NCBI GenBank assembly: GCA_002504495.1
Contig: DATC01000120.1
Coordinates: 936-18,697, forward strand
DNA length: 17,762 nucleotides
Source of the DNA: Methanomassiliicoccaceae archaeon UBA537
GTDB taxonomy: Archaea; Thermoplasmatota; Thermoplasmata; Methanomassiliicoccales; Methanomethylophilaceae
Direction: 5' to 3'
Made by a program: the position numbers and the translations under genes. The notes beneath the pieces are model-generated. The model was not told the origin of the DNA and made no database searches. It saw only the letters and a list, made by a program, of their open reading frames with translations. Below, piece by piece: positions 9,463-16,262 of this stretch. Position 1 is the stretch's first letter. The number at the start of each line of letters is the position of its first letter.

Positions 9463-10709
9463 ATGGACGTACGCTGCAGAATCCTGGCCATCGCCGCCCT
9501 GACGATGCTCGCATCGACAATCGCATGCACATTAGTCATCGACGACAGCGATGCGGATGCATCGGGCATCAGGGAATGGTACTGCTACGGGTACACGCTG
9601 AACCTGGAGGACCGGAGCTACAACCCTGTGTCGTACTCCGAGATATCGTGGACGGTCGCTTACTCCTATGAGGGGCTCGACGACCCGGACGCATGGACAT
9701 CGAAGGAGGCGACCCCGTCTTTCAGGATGGATCCAGGGGCGAACGCCCCGTTCAGCTCGTTCCCCGTCTTCGTCCGCGAGGACGCGGTGGTGAACGGAGA
9801 AGCCAAGACCACGATGATGATAGTGCATGTCAATCCGATCAAGACGTCCTGCTACGTCAAGTTCATGTACGACACCGAGAGGGGTACCAGTACGTCCAAT
9901 TCACCGGATACACGACCGTCCAGGCCGGCTCCGGATACGCGGCTCCTGTCCCGTCCGTCGATCCGGCCAGAGACGGCTACGAGTTCGGCGGATGGTACAT
10001 GGACCGCGTATGCACTGTGCCGTACACCGAAAACACGACGTTCAGGTTCACGAGCGATATGCAGGAGATCGAGATCTATCCCAAGTGGATCCGCTGCGAG
10101 CCCCCTGTACCGGAGACGGAGACGCACTGCGTCCTCGTCCATCCGGTATCGGGGCTCGACGTGTCCTGCGACGGCATGATAGCAGAGGACGGATCCCCGT
10201 TCTCCTTCGTCGTAGGCACGAGGGACGGATTCAGATTCGACCTGTCAGGCCTTGCGGCAACATCGACCGACGGGACCTCCCTCCAGAGAAGGGACCTCGG
10301 CGACGGGAGATACGAGTTCTCGATCGGTTCCGTGGACAAGGACATGGAGGTATTCCTCTCCGGATACAGGCAATACTTCAGGGTCGTAGCGCACCTTGAC
10401 GGCGTCGAGACGGTCGGACTCCCCGAATGGGTCATGGAGGGGTCGTCCCTGGAGCTCCCTCTGAAATCCGTCTCCGGAGGCGGGGTTAAGGCCGTGGCGT
10501 ACATGACGTACGAGGACATCACCGGATCTGCCTTCATCGAAGGGAGCATCCGCATCCTGTCAGTGGACGGCAACGTCCTGATCATGGCCGAATCTGTACC
10601 GACCTCCGACGATAAGGAGGCTGGATTCCCGATGCTGCCGATCGCCATCGCCATCTGCATCGTCCTGATCGCCGCAGTAGCGATACTGAGAAGGAGGAAG
10701 GAGGCGTGA
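9463..10709 (+). CDS. Membrane-anchored InlB-repeat surface protein (frame interrupted at a G run)
   Basis: The frame opening at 9463 encodes a signal peptide (MDVRCRILAIAALTMLASTI) and an exported domain, then loses sense at GAGAGGGGTACC (9877-9888). Adding one G (five instead of four) joins it to the frame that ends at 10709 and gives about 415 residues. The junction then reads YDTERGYQYVQFTGYTTVQA, inside an InlB/Flg_new-like repeat at about 132-210 (with DGYEFGGWYMD and ending IYPKWI). The C-terminus has a membrane helix (about 392-410, LPIAIAICIVLIAAVAIL) followed by RRRKEA, a type I anchor with a cytoplasmic positive tail. As sequenced, translation would stop at 10179 (238 aa) with no anchor. 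The ATG at 9463 is the only reasonable start after the in-frame TGA at 9442; its SD is weak. The gene overlaps the regulator gene at GTGA. Confidence 0.8.
9877..9888 (+). other. Frameshift site: run of four G in the anchored surface protein
   Basis: The first frame reads DTERGTSTSNS and the other EGYQYVQF. Five G at 9881-9884 instead of four would give DTERGYQYVQF and restore an InlB-type repeat plus the C-terminal membrane anchor. This is the opposite sign to the change in the giant gene (one base too few here, one too many there). Confidence 0.8.
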
Positions 10710-10975
10710 GCGCCTACGAGATCCTCGACAGGAAACATGTGATAGCCACCATCCTGTTCATCTACAGGAATCCGGGCTGCATGAAGACGGAGCTGTACGA
10801 AGCCACCTCCCGCAATGCGCAGATGCCCAAGAGGCTCGACGAGCTGGAGTCCATGGGGCTTCTGACTCAGAGCAGGTCCGGCCTGTCGGGGACCACGATC
10901 CTGAAGCTCACCAGCAAGGGCGTCCGCATTGCAGAGTGCCTCGAGCAGATGAACAGCATAATGGACGTTCCCTAG
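10706..10975 (+). CDS. Winged-helix DNA-binding regulator
   Basis: This 89-residue protein is a single winged-helix domain. An N-terminal helix (DRKHVIATILFIYRNPG, about 8-24) is followed by CMKTELYEAT, the recognition helix region AQMPKRLDELESMGLL (about 38-53), and a wing with SGTTILKLTSKG. It probably represses or activates transcription, most simply of its own operon. The GTG start overlaps the preceding stop (GTGA), and the strong SD AAGGAGG at 10691-10697 lies 8 nt upstream, so it is translationally coupled to the surface protein gene. It resembles the partial winged-helix protein at the right edge of this window, sharing GC.K.E.Y, RNA.M, R.DEL, GL, SGT and KG. It ends in TAG. The target DNA is unknown; the inverted repeat at 476-525 is a candidate. 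Confidence 0.85.
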   Translation: MSAYEILDRKHVIATILFIYRNPGCMKTELYEATSRNAQMPKRLDELESMGLLTQSRSGLSGTTILKLTSKGVRIAECLEQMNSIMDVP

Positions 10976-11031
10976 GAGACCCTCTGCGACAGCGACTTGA
11001 AAAGAGGGGAGGGAATCCGAAGATGCATGAA

Positions 11032-11060
11032 GGAGCGGAGTCCGACCCGGACCCCGCTCC
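11032..11060. terminator. Hairpin between convergent genes
   Basis: GGAGCGG (11032-11038) pairs with CCGCTCC (11054-11060) and GTCC (11040-11043) with GGAC (11049-11052), with one mismatch and the loop GACCC. It sits between the regulator stop (10975) and the aminotransferase stop (11068), where a bidirectional terminator would be expected. No T-run follows on either strand, so its terminator role is inferred from position. Confidence 0.5.
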
Positions 11061-11067
11061 GATAGAA

Positions 11068-12219
11068 TCAGAGCTTCGACAGGACGTTCTTCAGCCTGTC
11101 GAAGCCTTCCCTTATCTGATCCTCGGACGTCGCATAGGATATCCTGAGGAAGCCTTCTCCTCCGGGGCCGAATGCGGTTCCGGGGGTCACCGCGACATGC
11201 CCCTCCCTCAGAAGGACCTCCGCCAGCTTGGCGGACGGCATGTCGACCGAGTACTTCGGGAAGACGTAGAACGCCCCCTGGGGCACGTTGCACTCCAGCT
11301 GGGGGATCTCGGAGATGAGGTCGAGGCACAGGTCCCTCCTCCTCCTGAACTCCGCGACCATCTCGCGCCTGGAGTCCTGGGGACCCCTCAGGGCCTCGAC
11401 GGCGGCCTTCTGGACAAAGGACACGCAGCAGGAGATCGAATGGGACTGGAGCTTGTTGAGGACCTTGATGTTCTCCTCGGAGGCCACCGCCCATCCGAGC
11501 CTCCATCCGGTCATGGCGTAGGTCTTGGAAAGGCCGGACACAAGGATGGTGCGCTCGAACATCCCTGGAAGGGATGCGATAGAGACATGCTCGCCGTCGT
11601 AGATGATGTGCTCGTAGATCTCGTCGGACATGACCAGCAGGTCGTGCCTGATCGCTATGTCAGCGATCTCCTCGAGGACCTTCTTCGGGATCACGGCCCC
11701 GGTCGGATTGGACGGGGTGTTGATGACGATCATCCTCGTCCTGGGCGTGACCGCGGCCTCCACGAGGGCGGGATCGATGATGAAATCGTCCTCGTACCTC
11801 GTCGGGACGTATACCGGGACCCCCCCTGCCAAACGGATGACGGCCTCGTAGGACACCCAGCAGGGATCGGGAAGGATGACCTCGTCCCCGGGATCGATGA
11901 ATCCCAGGGCCGCCATGAAGATGGCCTGCTTCGTAGGGGTGATCAGGACGTTGGCCGGCTTGCAGGGCACCCCGTCGGTGTTCTCGAAGTCGGATACCGC
12001 GGCCCTGAGCTCGGGGATCCCCATGGATGGCGTATAATGGGTGAATCCGTCGTGGAGCGCTCCGCAGCACGAATCGATGATGTTGGCGGGCGTGGTGAAA
12101 TCGGGCTCTCCGAGGGAGAACGATACTACGTCCACTCCCTCGGCCTTCATCTGGCTGACCAGATTCGAGATGGCTATGGTTCCCGAAGGCGGGACCTGCT
12201 GTATCCTCTTGGATGCCAT
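11068..12219 (-). CDS. Class I/II PLP-dependent aminotransferase (aspartate aminotransferase family)
   Basis: This complete 383-residue enzyme has the fold type I transaminase landmarks in order. These are FSLGEPDFTTP near the N-terminus, NTPSNPTGAVIPKKVLEEI (the Asn that contacts PLP), SDEIYEHIIYDG (the Asp that pairs with the pyridine nitrogen), and SGLSKTYAMTGWRLGW with the PLP-binding lysine at residue 232. FLRISYA near the C-terminus carries the arginine that binds the substrate carboxylate. It moves amino groups between an amino acid (probably aspartate, or an aromatic or branched-chain one) and 2-oxoglutarate in the cytoplasm; the exact substrate is not decidable here. The ATG at 12219 has GAGG 7 nt upstream, so the longer open frame to 12531 is not used. 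It contains a run of seven G (minus strand of 11820-11826) that is in frame. Confidence 0.92.
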   Translation of the reverse strand: MASKRIQQVPPSGTIAISNLVSQMKAEGVDVVSFSLGEPDFTTPANIIDSCCGALHDGFTHYTPSMGIPELRAAVSDFENTDGVPCKPANVLITPTKQAIFMAALGFIDPGDEVILPDPCWVSYEAVIRLAGGVPVYVPTRYEDDFIIDPALVEAAVTPRTRMIVINTPSNPTGAVIPKKVLEEIADIAIRHDLLVMSDEIYEHIIYDGEHVSIASLPGMFERTILVSGLSKTYAMTGWRLGWAVASEENIKVLNKLQSHSISCCVSFVQKAAVEALRGPQDSRREMVAEFRRRRDLCLDLISEIPQLECNVPQGAFYVFPKYSVDMPSAKLAEVLLREGHVAVTPGTAFGPGGEGFLRISYATSEDQIREGFDRLKNVLSKL

Positions 12220-12256
12220 GGATGTTCCTCTGTATGCGCTCGCATGCGCGCGATGC

Positions 12257-12266
12257 GATAAATAGA
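12257..12266 (-). promoter_or_regulatory. TATA box for the class I aminotransferase
   Basis: The minus strand reads TTCTATTTATC across this site. A start about 25 bases downstream (near 12236) leaves a leader of roughly 17 nt that includes the GAGG ribosome site. The gene therefore seems to have its own promoter and not to depend on purP transcription. Confidence 0.45.
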
Positions 12267-12286
12267 ATGCGAGGAACGTCGGGGAT

Positions 12287-12306
12287 GCCCGGGGATCGGC
12301 CCGGGC
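12287..12306 (-). terminator. GC-rich hairpin after purP
   Basis: GCCCGGG (12287-12293) and CCCGGGC (12300-12306) form a perfect 7-bp stem with a six-base loop, 12 bases past the purP stop. It probably ends or stabilises the purP transcript. No T-run follows. Confidence 0.5.
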
Positions 12307-12317
12307 GATGCCCCTGC

Positions 12318-13391
12318 TCAGGACATGATGTCCTTGAGATGGCCCTGCTGGATGGAGTCCCTGATCTCCATGGCCAGCCTGGCGCCGGTGCTCAGACCGG
12401 GATAGATGAGGTCGGCGTACGGGGACCCCGAGATGAAGGGGTTGGTGCCCGCGACGATCCTGGTGGAGATCTCGAAGACCTTGAACTGGAGCTTGTCGGA
12501 GACGACGGTCTCCAGGCAGAACGGCCCCCACATCCCTCCGAAGAGCTCGTAGGACTTGTTGACGACGGCCTCCGCCATCTCGAACGCCTTCGGAAGAAGC
12601 GACTCCCTCAGGACGGCCGCGGTGTTCCCGGTGACCACGAACGACGGGTACAGCCCGTGCCTCCTGGCCTCGTCGATGGATCCGAGCTTGTACATCTCGT
12701 CGATGTTGGACTCATCGCGCCTGTCGATGGACATGAGCTCGAGAGAGCCGCCCTGCTCGCACCTGTAGCCGTCGGTCTTGAACGGATCGTAGAAGAAGTG
12801 GAGATAGTACCTGGTTCCGAGGCAGTACTCCTGTATCGTGTAGGGCTGGCTCTGGTCGATGGACATCTTGAAGTCGGGGTAGTCCATGGCGATGAAGTAC
12901 CCCCTTCCGCCCTTGGCTCCATGGTACTTGACCATGACGGGTTCGTTGATCTCCCTGGCATCGGTGATGAGCTTGGGCATGGGGACACCTGCGCCCGTGA
13001 TCCACTCCCTCTGCTTGTCCCTGTCCGACTCCCATCCGAGCACCGCCCTGTTCCCGTAGGACGGAACCGGCATGTCCGCGAATCTGCGGGGCCCCATGTA
13101 CTCCACGAACGACCCGTGCGGGATGATGATGACGTTGCGGTCCAGAAGCTCCCCTGTGCGCTCCTCGAAGTCGTCGAAGTCCTTGTACCTCAGGATCTCG
13201 TCGGGCTTGGCCAGGGGGAAGGCGTCGTAGTACTTCGTGCTGTGGGTGATGGTGAGGCCCAGCGTCTTGAACCCCATCTTCCTGGCACCGTGGAAGATCT
13301 GGAGCGATGAATGCGAGCACAGCGTGGCGATCGTGAGGTCGCTGGTGTCGTAGCCGTCCAGAATCTCGTCGATCTTGCTCTTGGGAACCAT
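12318..13391 (-). CDS. purP: Formate-phosphoribosylaminoimidazolecarboxamide ligase (FAICAR synthetase) PurP
   Basis: This complete 357-residue enzyme makes FAICAR from AICAR, formate and ATP, the formylation step of archaeal purine synthesis that PurH does with formyl-folate in bacteria. It shows the PurP pattern: IATLCSHSSLQIFHGARKMG (21-40), HGSFVEYMGPRRF (92-104), the ATP-grasp loop VMVKYHGAKGGRGYF (152-166), IQEYCLGTRYYLHFFYDP (186-203), and FEISTRIVAGTNPF followed by GSPYADL (306-328). These correspond to the DUF1246 N-terminal and DUF1297 C-terminal parts, and the length is normal. The ATG at 13391 has no SD but lies about 25 bases after a TATA-like box, suggesting a leaderless message. 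The upstream ATPase ends only 6 bases away, but the two are probably separately promoted and unrelated in function. Confidence 0.96.
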   Translation of the reverse strand: MVPKSKIDEILDGYDTSDLTIATLCSHSSLQIFHGARKMGFKTLGLTITHSTKYYDAFPLAKPDEILRYKDFDDFEERTGELLDRNVIIIPHGSFVEYMGPRRFADMPVPSYGNRAVLGWESDRDKQREWITGAGVPMPKLITDAREINEPVMVKYHGAKGGRGYFIAMDYPDFKMSIDQSQPYTIQEYCLGTRYYLHFFYDPFKTDGYRCEQGGSLELMSIDRRDESNIDEMYKLGSIDEARRHGLYPSFVVTGNTAAVLRESLLPKAFEMAEAVVNKSYELFGGMWGPFCLETVVSDKLQFKVFEISTRIVAGTNPFISGSPYADLIYPGLSTGARLAMEIRDSIQQGHLKDIMS

Positions 13392-13397
13392 AATCGG

Positions 13398-14828
13398 CTA
13401 TAGCGTTCCAGATAATAAACCTTGGATGGACGCGCGACCTCGGGCGCATCGCCTCCCGGAATACAGGTCGTCCATGGACACGAGGGTCACCGGACCCTTC
13501 TCCGACGCCTCGACGACCTTCTCCGAGAAGCCGCCTGCGGAGAACAGGACGTATCTGCGCTCCCTGCACCGCACGAGAAGGGATGCCTTCATCAGATCGT
13601 CCAGGATATCGATGGTCACCGGAGATCTAGTGCACTTGCACTCTCCGAACAGCACCGGCGCGTCCGGATCGTCGATATCGCAGCCGACGACGTCTATCTC
13701 CGCAGATGATCTCGTCGCGGGATCGGCGCCCCACCATGTCCCGACGGCATTGCACCCCAGGTTCCGTCTCGTATACGTCCTGCAGACGTCCTCGAACACG
13801 TGCCCCATGTACGCCGGCATCCCGTTCTCTATGCGTCTCAAGGAGGAGGCCTCCTCCTCCTGCGTGAACGGAACATACGAACCGATGATGAAGCGGTAGC
13901 AGAAGCGGAACATGTTGTCCGCGAGACGGTATCCCGTCTTCCTGCCCGACTTCTCCCCGTACGGAACGACCTTCTCGACTATGTGCAGCCTCATCAGCTG
14001 CGACAGCTTGGCCGATGCCGCGGCCGAATCCATCGAAGCCTCGTCCGCGATCTCGCTCAGCCTGAACTTCCCCGAAGCCATTGCCGCGATCACCGATGAA
14101 TAGGAGGAGGGATCCCTCAGCTCCTCCCTCAGCATGTACTCGGGCTCCATCCTGAAGAACGCCGTGTCCGAGAGGAAGAGATCGGCGATGCAGCGGTCGA
14201 TCCCCTTCGACGGGTCGAACATGAGCAGATACGCGGGAATGCCGCCGACCATCGAGTATATGCGGAGGCATTCGGAACGATCGAACCCCTTCAGGAACGG
14301 CACCGCCTCGAGATACGTCAGAGGGGCCATGAGCATCTGCGACGTGCGTCTTCCGTACAGAGGGCTCTCGTAGCCGAGGACGCCGTCCTCCATGGCGCCG
14401 ATCGACGAGCCGCAGAGGATGATGAAGACGTCGCATCCGGAGAACACGTCGTCGATATGGTTCTGGAGCACGCTGGAGAACGACGGGAACGCGTTCGCCA
14501 GATAGGGGTACTCGTCGATCGCTACGACGAGCCTGCCGTCGGAGGACATCGAGGCCCATGCCCCGAGGACGTCCTCGGGAGTCATCTCGGCCGAGCTCCT
14601 GTACCGCTCCGGGACGGAGGCCCTCAGCGCCATGACGTTCCTCCGATAATCCGACTTCACGCCTGTGACGTGCACGGCCCTCTTGTCGGATATGAACCTC
14701 CTGATCAGGGTGCTCTTGCCGACCCTCCTGCGGCCGTACAGCACGAACATGCCGAATCCTGGCTTGGAGTACTCCCTCTCCAGAGCGTCGAGCTCCTTCT
14801 CGCGGCCGATGAAGTCGATGACGGTCAT
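13398..14828 (-). CDS. ATPase_2 / DUF234 family ATP-binding protein
   Basis: This 476-residue protein (from ATG 14828) starts MTVIDFIGREKELDALE, the usual opening of archaeal ATPase_2 proteins. It has Walker A GRRRVGKST (lysine 38) and Walker B RLVVAIDEYPYL (Asp105-Glu106). A winged-helix-like middle (KFRLSEIADEASMDSAAASA and after) leads into a C-terminal DUF234 region with EIDVVG and, further on, FGECKC. That spacing resembles a PD-(D/E)XK nuclease core (E-I-D ... E-C-K). The family is expanded in many archaea and its cellular role is poorly defined. A GTG at 14843 would add five residues, but a TATA-like box at 14850-14859 is 27 bases before 14828, favouring the shorter leaderless form. 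It ends in TAG, 6 bases before purP. Confidence 0.88.
   Translation of the reverse strand: MTVIDFIGREKELDALEREYSKPGFGMFVLYGRRRVGKSTLIRRFISDKRAVHVTGVKSDYRRNVMALRASVPERYRSSAEMTPEDVLGAWASMSSDGRLVVAIDEYPYLANAFPSFSSVLQNHIDDVFSGCDVFIILCGSSIGAMEDGVLGYESPLYGRRTSQMLMAPLTYLEAVPFLKGFDRSECLRIYSMVGGIPAYLLMFDPSKGIDRCIADLFLSDTAFFRMEPEYMLREELRDPSSYSSVIAAMASGKFRLSEIADEASMDSAAASAKLSQLMRLHIVEKVVPYGEKSGRKTGYRLADNMFRFCYRFIIGSYVPFTQEEEASSLRRIENGMPAYMGHVFEDVCRTYTRRNLGCNAVGTWWGADPATRSSAEIDVVGCDIDDPDAPVLFGECKCTRSPVTIDILDDLMKASLLVRCRERRYVLFSAGGFSEKVVEASEKGPVTLVSMDDLYSGRRCARGRASIQGLLSGTL
13411..13420 (-). promoter_or_regulatory. purP: TATA box for purP, inside the end of the upstream ATPase gene
   Basis: The minus strand reads GTTTATTATC here, centred about 25 bases before the purP ATG at 13391. 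With no ribosome site visible, transcription probably starts at or next to the ATG. Confidence 0.5.
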
Positions 14829-14841
14829 CGATTCATAAATC

Positions 14842-14859
14842 ACTTATTCGTAAATAAGT
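14842..14859. promoter_or_regulatory. Promoter and dyad upstream of the ATPase_2 gene
   Basis: ACTTATT (14842-14848) and AATAAGT (14853-14859) form an inverted repeat with CGTA between. The minus strand reads ACTTATTTAC, a TATA-like box about 27 bases before the ATG at 14828. A protein bound to the dyad would block TBP, so this may be an operator; that is inferred. Confidence 0.45.
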
Positions 14860-14909
14860 TATTTGAAAATCAGTATTCGTTCGAAATTCCGAAGGCGGTC
14901 GTTCGGCGC

Positions 14910-14931
14910 CGTCGGAAGACCGGTCCCGACG
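14910..14931 (-). terminator. Possible hairpin terminator after the AAA_14 gene
   Basis: CGTCGG (14910-14915) pairs with CCGACG (14926-14931) around a ten-base loop, just past the stop codon at 14934. There is no T-run, so support is weak. Confidence 0.3.
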
Positions 14932-14933
14932 CG

Positions 14934-16154
14934 TCATGCGGACTCCATGAGCCAGTCCAGCATGCCGACGACGCGGATGCCGTCGATGTCCGCCATCGGG
15001 AACCTGTCGTAGACGATCACCGTCTTCGGATAGTTGTCCCCTATCGCCCTCAGCGAACGAAGCTCCCTCTCCCTCGTAGCCGGGTCGAGGATGCTGACGG
15101 ACACCTGATAGTACGACGGCGATCCCATGGGATCCGCCACGAAGTCCACCTCGTATCCGTCGACGGCGCAGACCGCGACGCTCCCGAAACGGTACACGAG
15201 CTCGTTGTACACTACGTTCTCCATGATGCCGTCGAGATCCTCCGGACGGAACGGGACCCTGCAGTGGCGGATGCCCAGGTCGGCTACGTAGAACTTGTCC
15301 GTCGTCCTGAGGTACTCCTTGGCCTTCGAATCCAGCCTTCTGGCCCTGAGGAACAGGAGAGCGTCCTCCAGGAAGCCGAGGTACTGGTCGACCGTCGGAG
15401 GCTGGGTCTTCATCCCCTTGCTTGTCAGATATCTCGCGACGCCTCTGACGGAAACGCGGTCGCCGATGTTCCTCATGAGGTGGTCGCAGAGATGCCGTAT
15501 CAGAGCATTGCCGCGGATCTCGTGCCTGCCTGCGACGTCCTTGTTGAACACCGTGCTGTAGATGCCGTCCAGGATGCCGTCGACCAAGGCCGGCATCCGA
15601 TCCATGGCCAGGGACACGGCTGGGAATCCGCCGTAGCGGATGTAGTCCTCCAACAGCCTCTCGCGATCTCCAGGTTCTCTGAATCTGACGTATTCGGAGA
15701 AGACCAGGGGCTGCATGCGGATCTCCAGGCATCTCCCGGACAGCCTGGTGGCTATCTCCGAGGAGAGCATCTCGGAATTGGACCCCGCGATGTACACGTC
15801 CGCTCCGCGGATATGGAACGTCGACACGGCGCGCTCCCATTCGGAAACGCTCTGCACCTCGTCGAGGAGGATGAACGCACCCCCGACATCGCCCAGCTCC
15901 GATTCCGCGCGATCCACGAGATCGCGGAACGACTCGATCCCCGCGCCCGCATCGTCCAGATTTAGGAACAGGATCCGGTCGTCCGGCACTCCGGAAGCCT
16001 TGAGCTCGTCGATGAACATCCTCATGAGCGTGGACTTCCCGCACCGGCGGATCCCGGTCAGCACCTTGATGAAGTCGGAACCGCGGGACTCGCGGAGAAG
16101 GGACATGTAGTGATCGCGAGGGATGCATGCATCCTTGGATATGATATGACACAT
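14934..16154 (-). CDS. AAA_14 / DUF4143 family ATPase
   Basis: This complete 406-residue protein has IPRDHYMSLL, then Walker A GIRRCGKST (34-42, lysine 40), Walker B AFILLDEVQ (Asp98-Glu99), the sensor-like YIAGSNSEML (121-130) and LSGRCLEIRM. The C-terminal half has KFYVADLGIRH, ENVVYNELVYRFG and YEVDFVADP, the marks of DUF4143, which resembles a nuclease-like fold. It is a different family from the ATPase downstream despite similar layout. Proteins of this kind are common and variable in archaea and anaerobic bacteria, and their function is not settled. The ATG at 16154 fits the family N-terminus. No SD is visible; a TATA-like box lies 34-41 bases upstream. It is divergent from the ClC gene and 105 bp from the next ATPase. 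Confidence 0.88.
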   Translation of the reverse strand: MCHIISKDACIPRDHYMSLLRESRGSDFIKVLTGIRRCGKSTLMRMFIDELKASGVPDDRILFLNLDDAGAGIESFRDLVDRAESELGDVGGAFILLDEVQSVSEWERAVSTFHIRGADVYIAGSNSEMLSSEIATRLSGRCLEIRMQPLVFSEYVRFREPGDRERLLEDYIRYGGFPAVSLAMDRMPALVDGILDGIYSTVFNKDVAGRHEIRGNALIRHLCDHLMRNIGDRVSVRGVARYLTSKGMKTQPPTVDQYLGFLEDALLFLRARRLDSKAKEYLRTTDKFYVADLGIRHCRVPFRPEDLDGIMENVVYNELVYRFGSVAVCAVDGYEVDFVADPMGSPSYYQVSVSILDPATRERELRSLRAIGDNYPKTVIVYDRFPMADIDGIRVVGMLDWLMESA

Positions 16155-16203
16155 AATATCACACTATATCAAAATGATAATCTGATAGTATATAGAATAT
16201 CAT
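16141..16203. promoter_or_regulatory. AT-rich divergent control region with ATATCA repeats
   Basis: TGATAT (16142-16147) is mirrored by ATATCA at 16156-16161, 16166-16171 and 16198-16203. The first two ATATCA copies are ten bases apart, one helical turn. The minus strand has a TATA-like CTATATAC at 16188-16195 for the AAA_14 gene. The repeats overlap the first codons of that gene and could be an operator for it, for the ClC gene, or for both. Confidence 0.4.
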
Positions 16204-16233
16204 AATGCCCTGCCATACACCCGATGAAACCCG

Positions 16234-16242
16234 TTTTTATAT
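16234..16242 (+). promoter_or_regulatory. TATA box for the ClC gene
   Basis: TTTTTATAT is centred 25 bases before the ATG at 16263, the expected spacing for a leaderless archaeal transcript. It lies downstream of the alternative ATG at 16224, which argues against that earlier start. Confidence 0.55.
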
Positions 16243-16262
16243 CGGCATCCTGTACTCGGACC

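Noticed and set aside
9877..9888. Programmed -1 ribosomal frameshift signal
   Set aside because: GAGAGGGGTACC does not match the usual X XXY YYZ slippery heptamer, and I saw no strong downstream structure; length change or error is simpler.
10936..12261. Plus-strand frame of 441 codons
   Set aside because: It is the complement of the class I aminotransferase, whose catalytic motifs are intact.
14457..15965. Plus-strand frame of 502 codons
   Set aside because: It is the complement of both ATPase genes and crosses the intergenic gap between them; no domain is visible.
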